Below, one piece after another: positions 52,416 to 61,311 of a stretch of 64,000 nucleotides of DNA. Source of the DNA: Prevotella sp. UBA6447 (GTDB taxonomy: Bacteria > Bacteroidota > Bacteroidia > Bacteroidales > Bacteroidaceae); assembly GCA_002437115.1 (NCBI GenBank), contig DJOD01000018.1, positions 1 through 64,000 on the forward strand, given 5' to 3'. Below the pieces are notes generated by a model. It had not been told where the DNA came from and searched no databases. It worked only from the letters and a program-made list of their open reading frames with translations. Every line of letters begins with the position of its first letter. Positions within the stretch are counted from its first letter, which is position 1. Made by a program: the position numbers and the translations under genes.

Positions 52416-52466
52416 CCAACGCTTAGGCGCATCACTGCAGATAATTTAAAATAACGTTATATTTTT

Positions 52467-52832
52467 ATGAATTTCACTTTGTTGATTACCGTTGTACTGA
52501 CGGCATTAACCTTGGTGGGCGGCGCCTTCGTCGTAGCCAAGCTTATTGGTCCGCGCTCCTACAATCCGGTAAAAGGTGAGCCTTTCGAGTGTGGTATCCC
52601 CACCCGAGGAAGTAGTTGGATGCCCATGCATGTGGGCTACTACCTGTTTGCCATCCTTTTCCTGATGTTCGACATCGAGACCGTGCTGCTCTATCCCTGG
52701 GCAGTGGCTGTCAAGCAGTATGTGACGGCAGGTGTGGGTCCCTATGCCCTGGTGAGCATCGGGTTCTTCCTGCTTGTGTTGGTATTTGGTCTGGCTTATG
52801 CCTGGAGGAAAGGAGCACTCGAATGGAAGTAA
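52467..52832 (+). CDS. nuoA: Complex I subunit NuoA
   Basis: 121 residues with three membrane helices (about 1-25, 62-85, 93-113). The conserved loop between helices one and two reads YNPVKGEPFECGIPTRGSSW, containing the acidic/cysteine segment near the quinone channel; the second helix has FLMFDIETVLLYPWAV. First gene of the nuo operon; overlaps nuoB by 10 bp. Confidence 0.96.
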   Translation: MNFTLLITVVLTALTLVGGAFVVAKLIGPRSYNPVKGEPFECGIPTRGSSWMPMHVGYYLFAILFLMFDIETVLLYPWAVAVKQYVTAGVGPYALVSIGFFLLVLVFGLAYAWRKGALEWK

Positions 52833-53587
52833 GAAAACCACACATCAAAAGCATTCCTTACGATGAGTTTAAGGACAACGAGACCCTGGAAAACATCGCG
52901 CGCGAGCTCAACGACGGCGGTGTCAACGTCGTGTTGGGCAGCCTCGACCAGGTCATCAACTGGGGTCGCAGCAACTCCCTCTGGTCGCTGACCTTCGGAA
53001 CGTCGTGCTGCGGCATCGAGTTCATGGCCGTGGGCTGCGCCCGCTACGACTTCTCGCGTTTCGGCTTCGAGGTGACGCGTAACTCGGCACGCCAGGCCGA
53101 CCTCATCATGTGTGCAGGCACCATCACCAACAAGATGGCTCCTGTCTTCAAGCGTCTCTACGACGAGATGGCCGAGCCCAAGTATGTGGTGGCCGTCGGA
53201 GGCTGCACCATCTCGGGCGGACCGTTCAAGAAGAGCTACAGCGTGGTGCGCGGCATCGACCAGATCGTGCCCGTCGACGTGTACGTGCCCGGCTGCCCGC
53301 CCCGCCCAGAGGCCATCCTCTATGGCATGATGCAACTGCAGCGCAAGGTGAAGGTGGAGAAATTCTTCGGTGGAGCCAACCACAAGATGACGCGCGACGA
53401 GAAAGAAACCAGCATGAGACTAGGTGGCCTGCATGGCCTTTCCAACGAGAACTTCTCGGGTGCCAAGATTGGCAACAAGGAGCCCATCATCGTCCAGGAG
53501 TCGCCCAACAAGGCGACCGTGGAGGCTCTCGGCAAGGAGCTCGACGCCTTGGCCAAGGAAGGCGAACAATACAAGGTTAACAAATAA
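52823..53587 (+). CDS. nuoB: Complex I subunit NuoB (N2 cluster)
   Basis: 254 residues from ATG 52823, overlapping the end of nuoA. Tandem cysteines in FGTSCCGIEFMA (about 64-75) and further ligands in MCAGTITNK and YVPGCPPRPEAIL hold the terminal N2 [4Fe-4S] cluster that hands electrons to quinone. The C-terminal extension of about 70 residues (GGANHKMTRDEKETSMRLGG...) goes beyond the bacterial norm and is typical of Bacteroidetes. Confidence 0.97.
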   Translation: MEVRKPHIKSIPYDEFKDNETLENIARELNDGGVNVVLGSLDQVINWGRSNSLWSLTFGTSCCGIEFMAVGCARYDFSRFGFEVTRNSARQADLIMCAGTITNKMAPVFKRLYDEMAEPKYVVAVGGCTISGGPFKKSYSVVRGIDQIVPVDVYVPGCPPRPEAILYGMMQLQRKVKVEKFFGGANHKMTRDEKETSMRLGGLHGLSNENFSGAKIGNKEPIIVQESPNKATVEALGKELDALAKEGEQYKVNK

Positions 53588-53600
53588 AAAGGTATAAGAA

Positions 53601-55175
53601 ATGAAACTGGAAAATAAAGAATTCGGCTTTGACAACTTCCTCGCAGAAATGAAGAAGTTGAAGACAGAGAAGCATTTCGACTACCTTGTCACCATCATCG
53701 GTGAGGACTTCGGACCCGAAGAGGGCCTTGGCTGCATCTACATCCTGGAGAACACCCAGACGCACGAGCGCGTCAGCGTCAAGCAACTGGCTAAGCAGGT
53801 CGGCGACGACTATGTGGTGCCCTCGGTCTACCACGTTTGGGCCTCGTCGAACCTCATGGAGCGAGAGGTCTACGACTTCCTCGGCGTGAAGTTCCTCGGG
53901 CATCCCGACATGCGCCGCCTCTTCCTCCGCAACGACTTCGAGGGATGGCCCCTGCGCAAGGACTTCGACATGAGTCCAGAGCACAACCAGTTCCCCATGA
54001 CCGACGAGCCTGAGAGCGACTGGACATCCGAGTGGAACCTCAACCGTGAGGGCGAGCTGGTGGAGACTAAGCACCGCCTCTTCGAGGACGATGACTTCGT
54101 GATCAACTTCGGCCCCAACCACCCGTCCACCCACGGTGTGCTCCGCCTGCAGACCGTCGTCGACGGCGAGACCATCAAGCACATCTATCCGCACCTCGGA
54201 TACATACACCGTGGCATGGAGAAGATGATGGAGAGCATGACCTACCCGCAGACGCTGGCCTTGACCGACCGTCTCAACTACCTCTGCGCCATGCACCACC
54301 GCCACGCTCTCGTGAGTGTCATCGAAGAGGCCATGGGCGTGGAGCTCAGCGACCGCATACAGTACATCCGCACCATCATGGACGAGCTGCAGCGCATCGA
54401 CAACCACTTGCTCTTCCTCGGAACCTGCGCGCAGGACCTCTCGGCCCTCACCGCGTTCCTCTACTGCATGCGCGACCGTGAGCACCTGCTCAACGTGATG
54501 GAGGAAACCACCGGCGGACGGCTCATCCAGAACTATTACCGCATCGGCGGACTGCAAGACGACATCGACCCCAACTTCGTCGCAAACACCAAGACGCTCT
54601 GCAAGTACCTGCGCCCCATGGTGCAAGAGTACCTTGACGTCTTCGGCGACAATGTCATCACCCACAAGCGTCTCGAGGGCGTGGGATACATGAACCTCGC
54701 CGACTGTGTAGACTATGGCGTGACCGGGCCAGCCGGACGCGCCGCCGGCTGGCACAACGACGTGCGCAAGAACCATCCCTATGCTATGTACGGCAAGGTC
54801 GATTGGCAGGAGGTGACCGGAACGGGCGCCGACTCCATGGAGCGCTACATGATACACATCCGCGAGATTTACCAGAGCCTCAACATCATCGAGCAGCTCA
54901 TCGACAACATCCCCGAGGGCGAGTTCTACATCAAGCAGAAGCCCATCATCAAGGTGCCCGAGGGACAGTGGTACACCAGTGTCGAGGGAGGTGCCGGCGA
55001 GTTTGGCATCTACCTTGACAGCCGTGGAGACAAGAGCCCTTACCGCCTGAAGATGCGCCCCATGGGCCTCACCTTCGCCGGGGCTTTCGACAAGATGCTG
55101 CGCGGGCAGAAAGTGGCCGACCTCATCGCGACGGGCGCCTCGATCGACTTCGTGATTCCAGACCTCGACCGCTAA
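53601..55175 (+). CDS. nuoCD: Fused complex I subunit NuoCD
   Basis: 524 residues. Residues about 1-145 correspond to NuoC (HVWASSNLMEREVYDFLGVKF and RRLFLRNDFEGWPLRKDF), a short linker, then NuoD from about 165 (FVINFGPNHPSTHGVLRL; HLGYIHRGMEKMME; GRAAGWHNDVRKNHPY near 376-391; end DFVIPDLDR). The fusion places both quinone-site subunits in one chain, as in E. coli and other Bacteroidetes. 13 bp after nuoB. Confidence 0.97.
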   Translation: MKLENKEFGFDNFLAEMKKLKTEKHFDYLVTIIGEDFGPEEGLGCIYILENTQTHERVSVKQLAKQVGDDYVVPSVYHVWASSNLMEREVYDFLGVKFLGHPDMRRLFLRNDFEGWPLRKDFDMSPEHNQFPMTDEPESDWTSEWNLNREGELVETKHRLFEDDDFVINFGPNHPSTHGVLRLQTVVDGETIKHIYPHLGYIHRGMEKMMESMTYPQTLALTDRLNYLCAMHHRHALVSVIEEAMGVELSDRIQYIRTIMDELQRIDNHLLFLGTCAQDLSALTAFLYCMRDREHLLNVMEETTGGRLIQNYYRIGGLQDDIDPNFVANTKTLCKYLRPMVQEYLDVFGDNVITHKRLEGVGYMNLADCVDYGVTGPAGRAAGWHNDVRKNHPYAMYGKVDWQEVTGTGADSMERYMIHIREIYQSLNIIEQLIDNIPEGEFYIKQKPIIKVPEGQWYTSVEGGAGEFGIYLDSRGDKSPYRLKMRPMGLTFAGAFDKMLRGQKVADLIATGASIDFVIPDLDR

Positions 55176-55218
55176 TTATTATATAAGGTAATCAAGTAAA
55201 CACAAAACATTCGCACAA

Positions 55219-56304
55219 ATGTTTGACTTCAAAATAGTTACAACATGGTTTGACAACCTTCTCCGACAAACCCTCGGGCTCGGCGATTTTTGGTCAATCC
55301 TTATTGAATGTGTATTGGTGGGGGTGATCGTCTTGACCATCTACGCCCTCATCGCCATGTTCATGATATTCTTCGAGCGTAAGGTCTGCGCCTGGTTCCA
55401 GTGTCGCCTTGGCCCTATGCGTGTGGGTCCCTGGGGTATCTTCCAGGTGCTGGCCGATGTGCTGAAGATGCTCATCAAGGAGATCTTCGGTGTCGACCGC
55501 TCCGACAAGTTTCTCTATGCGCTCGCGCCTTGCCTCACCATCCTGGCCAGCGTGGGCACCTTTGCCTTCCTGCCGTGGAACAAGGGCGCGCAGGTGCTCG
55601 ACTTCAACGTGGGCGTCTTCATGATCACGGCCATCAGTTCCATTGGCGTGTTGGGTGTCATCCTCTCAGGATGGGGCTCCAACAACAAGTATTCTGTCGT
55701 GTCGGCCATGCGTGGCGCCGTGCAGATGATTTCTTATGAGATGTCGCTTGGCCTCTGCATGGTCACGGCGGTCGTGCTCTGTGGAACCATGCAGCTCAGC
55801 GGTATCGTGGAAGCGCAGACGGGCCCATGGAAGTGGCTCATCATACAGGGGCACATCCCTGCCATCGTGGCGTTCTGCGTGTTCCTCATCGCCGGCAACG
55901 CCGAGGCCAACCGTGGCCCGTTCGACTTGGCCGAGGCTGAGAGCGAGCTGACCGCCGGTTACCACACGGAGTATAGCGGAATGGGCTTCGGCTACTTCTA
56001 CCTCGCCGAATACCTGAACCTCGTGGTCATCTCGGGTCTGGCAGCTGCCATCTTCCTCGGAGGCTGGGCTCCACTCAACATCGGGGTCGACGGCTTCGAC
56101 ACGGTAATGAACTACATCCCAGGCTTTGTCTGGTTCATCGGTAAGACGCTGCTCGTCATCTGGGTGCTCATGTGGGTGCGCTGGACTTTCCCGCGCCTCC
56201 GCATCGACCATATCCTGGTGCTCGAGTGGAAGTACCTCATGCCGCTCATGCTCATCACGCTCGTCGTTATGACGGCCTGCGTGGCACTGGGCTGGACGCT
56301 TTAA
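55219..56304 (+). CDS. nuoH: Complex I subunit NuoH
   Basis: 361-residue membrane subunit forming the quinone channel between the peripheral arm and the proton pumps. Eight or nine helices; the conserved first loop FFERKVCAWFQCRLGPMRVGPWG (quoted by parts: ERKVCAWFQ and RLGPMRVGP) and the second conserved loop ANRGPFDLAEAESELTAGYH (glutamate-rich, near 230-250) are present. 43 bp after nuoCD. Confidence 0.97.
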   Translation: MFDFKIVTTWFDNLLRQTLGLGDFWSILIECVLVGVIVLTIYALIAMFMIFFERKVCAWFQCRLGPMRVGPWGIFQVLADVLKMLIKEIFGVDRSDKFLYALAPCLTILASVGTFAFLPWNKGAQVLDFNVGVFMITAISSIGVLGVILSGWGSNNKYSVVSAMRGAVQMISYEMSLGLCMVTAVVLCGTMQLSGIVEAQTGPWKWLIIQGHIPAIVAFCVFLIAGNAEANRGPFDLAEAESELTAGYHTEYSGMGFGYFYLAEYLNLVVISGLAAAIFLGGWAPLNIGVDGFDTVMNYIPGFVWFIGKTLLVIWVLMWVRWTFPRLRIDHILVLEWKYLMPLMLITLVVMTACVALGWTL

Positions 56305-56346
56305 CATTCATGGATCATTAACGTAAACAAAAAACATTCATCAAAT

Positions 56347-56913
56347 ATGTCTGAATCATATTTTGGCGGTATCAAGGACGCTGTCAAGACTTTGGCTACT
56401 GGCCTGAAGGTGACCATGAAGGAATACTTCACGCCTAAGTCGACGGAGCAGTATCCCGAGAACCGCAAGACCACGTTGCACGTCAGCCCCCGTCACCGAG
56501 GGCGCCTCGTCTTCAGCCGTGTGGAGAGCCTCGACGACCCGCAGGCGCAGAAGCGCGGCCTCAAGGTGGGCGACTACAAGTGCACGGCTTGCACGCTGTG
56601 TGAGAAGGCTTGCCCCAACGACACCATCAAGATCACCGCGCACATGGAGACCGACGAGAAGACGGGCAAGAAGCGCAAGGTGCTCGACGATTACCAGTAC
56701 GACCTCGGCGACTGCATGTTCTGCCAGCTCTGCGTCAACGCTTGCAACTTCGGGGCCATCCACTTCACTAACGATTTTGAGAATGCCGTGTTCGACCGCT
56801 CCAAGCTCGTGCTGCACCTCAACGAGGAGGTCTACGAGGGAGGATCGCTGCCCAACCTCATCGATGGGGGCGCGCCGCTCACGATCGGAGAGTTTAACAC
56901 TAAAACCAAATAA
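56347..56913 (+). CDS. nuoI: Complex I subunit NuoI (two [4Fe-4S] clusters)
   Basis: 188 residues. Two ferredoxin motifs: CTACTLCEKACP near 79-90, and CMFCQLCVNACNF near 121-133, where Asn replaces the usual Pro after the last cysteine. They hold clusters N6a and N6b, which pass electrons to N2. In a complex without NuoEFG, this subunit is the probable entry side for an external donor. Confidence 0.96.
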   Translation: MSESYFGGIKDAVKTLATGLKVTMKEYFTPKSTEQYPENRKTTLHVSPRHRGRLVFSRVESLDDPQAQKRGLKVGDYKCTACTLCEKACPNDTIKITAHMETDEKTGKKRKVLDDYQYDLGDCMFCQLCVNACNFGAIHFTNDFENAVFDRSKLVLHLNEEVYEGGSLPNLIDGGAPLTIGEFNTKTK

Positions 56914-56919
56914 TCGACT

Positions 56920-57450
56920 ATGGCAAGTTTAGCGCATATCATTATTTTCACCATCTTAGCCGTAGTCATCCTTGGCTCAGCTATCTTGTCGGTGATGACC
57001 AAGAGTATCATGCGGGCGGCAACGTTCCTGCTCTTCGTGCTCTTCGCCATCGCGGGCATCTATTTCATGTTGGGTTACACCTACCTGGGAGCAGCGCAGA
57101 TATCTGTCTATGCAGGTGGCATCACCGTGCTCTACGTGTTTGCCATCCAGCTGGTCAGCAAGCGCACGCTGCAGGGGCTTACAGAGCGTATCAAGGCATC
57201 GCGCCTCATCAGCGGCGCGCTCGTCACCCTTGCCGGGCTCGCGGTTGTCTGCCTGGTGCTGCTCAAGAACCAGTTTGTGGAGCAGGCGGTGGCCGGCCCC
57301 ATCACAGAGTATGACATGAGCAATGTGGCTCACGCCATCGTTGGCGCGGGCAAGTATCAGTATGTTTTGCCGTTTGAGTTCATATCAGTGTTCCTGCTGG
57401 CGTGCATCATCGGCGGTGTCTTAATCGCAAGAAAGGAGGACAAGAAATGA
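56920..57450 (+). CDS. nuoJ: Complex I subunit NuoJ
   Basis: 176 residues with five hydrophobic helices; YFMLGYTYLGAAQISVYAGG near 48-67 includes the pi-bulge helix region central to coupling. Ends at 57450, its TGA overlapping nuoK's ATG (ATGA). Confidence 0.95.
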   Translation: MASLAHIIIFTILAVVILGSAILSVMTKSIMRAATFLLFVLFAIAGIYFMLGYTYLGAAQISVYAGGITVLYVFAIQLVSKRTLQGLTERIKASRLISGALVTLAGLAVVCLVLLKNQFVEQAVAGPITEYDMSNVAHAIVGAGKYQYVLPFEFISVFLLACIIGGVLIARKEDKK

Positions 57451-57755
57451 TTCCTGTTGAGTGTTATCTGGTGCTGAGCACCTTGTTGTTCTTTATCGGT
57501 GTCTTTGGATTTTGCACACGCCGAAACCTTGTGGCCATGCTGATTTCCATAGAGCTGGTGCTCAACGCTGTAGACCTTAATTTCGCAGTGTTCAACCGCA
57601 TCCTCTTCCCGGGACAACTGGAGGGCATGTTTTTCACCTTGTTCTCCATTGGCGTGGCGGCTGCTGAGACCGCTGTGGCCCTGGCAATCATCATCAACGT
57701 TTACCGCAACTATCACAGTGACCAGGTGAACAGTATTGAAAACATGAAATTCTAA
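57447..57755 (+). CDS. nuoK: Complex I subunit NuoK
   Basis: 102 residues, three helices, with the two conserved membrane glutamates in LISIELVLNAVDLN (about 33-46) and VAAAETAVALAI (about 69-80), which belong to the proton path. ATG 57447 is preceded by AAAGGAGG, a strong Shine-Dalgarno, and overlaps the stop of nuoJ. Confidence 0.96.
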   Translation: MIPVECYLVLSTLLFFIGVFGFCTRRNLVAMLISIELVLNAVDLNFAVFNRILFPGQLEGMFFTLFSIGVAAAETAVALAIIINVYRNYHSDQVNSIENMKF

Positions 57756-57763
57756 ATTGCACA

Positions 57764-59725
57764 ATGGAACAGTATAGTTATTCATTTTTGATACTCCTTC
57801 TCCCATTCCTGAGTTTCCTGGTCTTGGGATTGCTCGGCATGAAGATGAAGAAGCCTGTGGCGGGTGCCATTGGCACGGCAGTGCTGGGTGTGCTGTGGTG
57901 CATGAGCCTCTACACGGCTTATACCTATTTCTTTGCAGAAGGACGCGGAGCCAACGGGCTCTTCCCGACGGTTACGGTGTTCAACTTCACATGGATGAAG
58001 TTCACCGAGCTGCTGACCTTCAACATTGGTTTCCGCCTCACGCCCATGAGCGTGATGATGCTCATCGTCATCACCACGGTCTCGTTTATGGTACACATCT
58101 ATTCGTTTGGCTACATGGCCGAGCGTGACGAGAATTATAAGAAGGAAGGTTATGAGAAAGGCTTCCAGCGCTTCTATGCTTACCTGAGCCTCTTCACCAT
58201 GTCCATGCTCGGACTGGTGGTGGCCACCAACATCTTCCAGATGTATCTCTTCTGGGAGCTTGTGGGCGTCTGCTCTTACTTGCTCATTGGCTTCTATTAC
58301 CCGAAGCACGCTGCCGTGCATGCCTCGAAGAAGGCTTTCATCGTGACCCGCTTCGCCGACCTGTTCTTCCTCATCGGTATCCTGTTCTACAGCTACTATG
58401 TGGGGACGTTCAACTTCGACCTCTCGGCCGACCCCACCTTGGCGGCCAAGCTGCCGGGGGCTGCAGTGTTCCTGCCGATGTCGCTCTTCCTGATGTTCAT
58501 CGGAGGTGCCGGTAAGTCGGCCATGTTCCCCCTGCACATTTGGTTGCCTGATGCCATGGAAGGCCCCACGCCCGTGTCGGCGCTTATCCACGCCGCTACC
58601 ATGGTCGTGGCAGGTGTCTACCAGGTAGCTGCCCTCATGCCTATCTGGGTGGCTTACGCGCCGGGCACGCTCCACTACATTGCTTACATCGCTGCTTTCA
58701 CGGCGTTCTACGCTGCTGCGGTGGCTTGCTGCCAGCGCGACATCAAGCGTGGACTGGCCTTCTCCACCATCTCGCAGATTGCCTATATGCTCACCGCCCT
58801 GGGTGTGGTGACGGCCATGGAGGGCGAGGGAAGCGTTGGATACATGGCTTCGTTGTTCCACCTGTTCACACACGCCATGTTCAAGGCTTTGCTCTTCCTG
58901 TGCTCGGGTGCCATCATTGTCATCATCGGCTCCAACTTCAAGGAGTACATGGGTGGACTTCACAAGTACATGCCCATCACCAACATCTGCTTCCTCATCG
59001 GGACGATTGCCATCAGCGGCTTCTGGCCTTTAGCCGGTTTCTTCTCCAAGGACGAGATCGTGGACGCTTGCTTCCACTTCTCTCCCTACCTTGGGTGGTT
59101 CATGACCTTGGTCAGCGGCATGACGGCTTTCTATATGTTTAGGCTTTATTATGTCATCTTCTGGGGCAACAGCTATTATGAGCAGGATCCCGACCATCGC
59201 CGCAAGCCGGCTGAGGTGCCCTTCGTGATGTGGGGACCGCTAGTGTTCCTGTCGCTCATCAGCATCGTCGCGGGATGGATTCCTTTTGGGCACTTCATCA
59301 CCTTGGACGGCCATTCTGAGGAGATAGCCTTGCAGCATTTCCAGTTTGGCTCGACGGCATGGTGTTCGTTGGCTGTGGCTTGCATAGGCTTTGCGCTGGC
59401 CACCTATATGTATGCGCCCAAGCACAACCCCTTGCCCGACAAGCTGGCCAAGGCCATGCCTTCGTTGCACAAGGCTGCGCTCAACCGCTTCTACATTGAC
59501 GATGCCTGGCAGTTCTTCACACACAAGATTGTATTTGGTTGCTTCTCAGTGCCCATTGCGTGGTTTGACCGCCATGTCATCGATGGCATGTTCAACTTCT
59601 CTGCGTGGGCTACGCAAGAAGGCGGCGAGGCTATCCGCCCTTGGCAGAGCGGCGACGTGCGCCAGTATGCCGTCTGGTTCCTTACGGGTTCTGTGGCCCT
59701 GACGTTGATTTTGCTGTGCATTTAA
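57764..59725 (+). CDS. nuoL: Complex I antiporter-like subunit NuoL
   Basis: 653-residue distal proton pump, about 15-16 helices including the C-terminal lateral helix region. Motifs: LFWELVGVCSYLLIGFYY (about 163-180) with the key Glu, AMFPLHIWLPDAMEGPTPVSALIHAATMV (quoted by parts: PLHIWLPDAMEGP and SALIHAATMV) with the family HxWLxDAMxGPTPVSALIH signature. 8 bp after nuoK. Confidence 0.97.
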   Translation: MEQYSYSFLILLLPFLSFLVLGLLGMKMKKPVAGAIGTAVLGVLWCMSLYTAYTYFFAEGRGANGLFPTVTVFNFTWMKFTELLTFNIGFRLTPMSVMMLIVITTVSFMVHIYSFGYMAERDENYKKEGYEKGFQRFYAYLSLFTMSMLGLVVATNIFQMYLFWELVGVCSYLLIGFYYPKHAAVHASKKAFIVTRFADLFFLIGILFYSYYVGTFNFDLSADPTLAAKLPGAAVFLPMSLFLMFIGGAGKSAMFPLHIWLPDAMEGPTPVSALIHAATMVVAGVYQVAALMPIWVAYAPGTLHYIAYIAAFTAFYAAAVACCQRDIKRGLAFSTISQIAYMLTALGVVTAMEGEGSVGYMASLFHLFTHAMFKALLFLCSGAIIVIIGSNFKEYMGGLHKYMPITNICFLIGTIAISGFWPLAGFFSKDEIVDACFHFSPYLGWFMTLVSGMTAFYMFRLYYVIFWGNSYYEQDPDHRRKPAEVPFVMWGPLVFLSLISIVAGWIPFGHFITLDGHSEEIALQHFQFGSTAWCSLAVACIGFALATYMYAPKHNPLPDKLAKAMPSLHKAALNRFYIDDAWQFFTHKIVFGCFSVPIAWFDRHVIDGMFNFSAWATQEGGEAIRPWQSGDVRQYAVWFLTGSVALTLILLCI

Positions 59726-59758
59726 ACTAACATCCCAACACCAAACAACTAAAAGAAA

Positions 59759-61282
59759 ATGACATTTTTAACATTATTCGTCGTTATTCCAGTCCTGATG
59801 TTGCTGGCCTTGTGGCTGGCTCGCAACGACAGTCAGGTTCGTGGCGTGATGGTGGTTGGCTCCACGGCGTTGCTCGCGCTTTCCATCTACCTCGTTTTCG
59901 AGTTTGTCCACGCCCGTGAGACGATGTCCGCCGAACAGGCACCTTTCCTTTTCGGCACGGCAATACCCTGGTTTGAACCGCTCAATATCTATTATCGCAC
60001 GGGCGTTGACGGCATCTCGGTGGTCATGTTGCTGCTGAGTTCCATCATCGTCTTCACTGGAACCTTTGCCAGTTGGCAGCAGCATCCCATGCAAAAGGAG
60101 TATTTCCTCTGGTTCACCCTGCTGTCCATTGGTGTCTACGGCTTCTTCATCTCGGTTGACCTCTTCACCATGTTCATGTTCTATGAGGTGGCTCTGATAC
60201 CGATGTACTTACTCATTGGCGTGTGGGGCACGGGGCCAAAGGAATACTCAGCCATGAAGTTGACATTGATGTTGATGGGCGGTTCAGCCCTCCTCATCAT
60301 CGGCATCCTGGGCATTTATTTCTTCAACGGCCAGTATAGCCATGTCTACACGATGAGTGTCGTGGAGATTGCGCAGCTCAATGCCATTCCCGACTTCATC
60401 CAGAAGATATTCTTCCCGTTTATCTTCATCGGCTTTGGCATCTTGGGTGCCATGTTCCCATTCCACACATGGTCTCCCGATGGCCATGCTTCGGCTCCCA
60501 CGGCAGTTTCCATGCTCCATGCGGGTGTGCTGATGAAGCTTGGCGGTTACGGTTGTTTCCGTGTGGCCATGTACCTCTTGCCTGAGGCCGCCCAGCAGTT
60601 GTCGTGGATATTCTTGATTCTCACCACCATCTCGGTGGTCTACGGTGCGCTGTCGGCTTGTGTGCAGACTGACCTGAAGTATATCAACGCTTACTCTTCG
60701 GTCTCCCACTGTGGCATGGTGCTCTTTGCCCTCTTGATGATGACCAAGACTGCCTGCACGGGAGCCATCCTGCAGATGCTTTCCCATGGCTTGATGACGG
60801 CCTTGTTCTTTGCGGTCATCGGCATGATTTACCACCGTGCCGGCACGCGTGACGTGCGCAAGTTGGGTGGCTTGATGAAGGTCGTCCCATTCTTGGCAGT
60901 GGGCTATGTCATTGCCGGTTTGGCCAACCTGGGTCTTCCTGGTTTCTCTGGATTTGTGGCAGAGATGAACATTTTCGTTGGATCGTTTGAGGTCAACGAC
61001 ACGTTCCATCGCACTTGCACCATCATTGCTTGCACTTCAATCGTCATCACGGCCGTCTATATTCTCCGTGTGGTCGGCAAGATTTGCTACCAGAAGGTGG
61101 CCAGCGACACCATCATGAAGCTGACCGATGCCACGTGGGACGAGCGCGTCGCTGTTGGTGGTCTTATCCTGTGTGTGGCAGGTCTTGGCATGTTGCCACT
61201 TTGGGTGCAAGACATCATCAATGATGCCGTGGCTCCGATGATTCATCACATCATGGGCACAGGTGCTGTCGCAGGTATGTAA
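59759..61282 (+). CDS. nuoM: Complex I antiporter-like subunit NuoM
   Basis: 507 residues, about 14 helices. Contains LFTMFMFYEVALIPMYLLIG (about 135-154) with the conserved Glu and FPFHTWSPDGHASAPTAVSM (about 235-254), where the usual LPDAH signature is SPDGH. YSSVSHCGMVLFAL is the lysine/His region after helix eight. Proton-pumping membrane arm subunit. Confidence 0.97.
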   Translation: MTFLTLFVVIPVLMLLALWLARNDSQVRGVMVVGSTALLALSIYLVFEFVHARETMSAEQAPFLFGTAIPWFEPLNIYYRTGVDGISVVMLLLSSIIVFTGTFASWQQHPMQKEYFLWFTLLSIGVYGFFISVDLFTMFMFYEVALIPMYLLIGVWGTGPKEYSAMKLTLMLMGGSALLIIGILGIYFFNGQYSHVYTMSVVEIAQLNAIPDFIQKIFFPFIFIGFGILGAMFPFHTWSPDGHASAPTAVSMLHAGVLMKLGGYGCFRVAMYLLPEAAQQLSWIFLILTTISVVYGALSACVQTDLKYINAYSSVSHCGMVLFALLMMTKTACTGAILQMLSHGLMTALFFAVIGMIYHRAGTRDVRKLGGLMKVVPFLAVGYVIAGLANLGLPGFSGFVAEMNIFVGSFEVNDTFHRTCTIIACTSIVITAVYILRVVGKICYQKVASDTIMKLTDATWDERVAVGGLILCVAGLGMLPLWVQDIINDAVAPMIHHIMGTGAVAGM

Positions 61283-61311
61283 TGTATCAATTTTAAACCT
61301 TGAATATAACA

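Larger units (their letters stand above)
51759..52466. other. Long intergenic region upstream of the nuo operon
   Basis: 708 bp with no credible gene. It holds the AEC promoter, an ATCGTGCCACGAT palindrome (52109-52121) inside a segment similar to one near 41.9 kb, an imperfect hairpin with GGAAAG-T-CTTTCC centred near 52345 followed by T-rich sequence up to 52375, and the nuo -7 box at 52408-52415. The hairpin plus T tract could end a short upstream transcript or attenuate nuo. Confidence 0.5.
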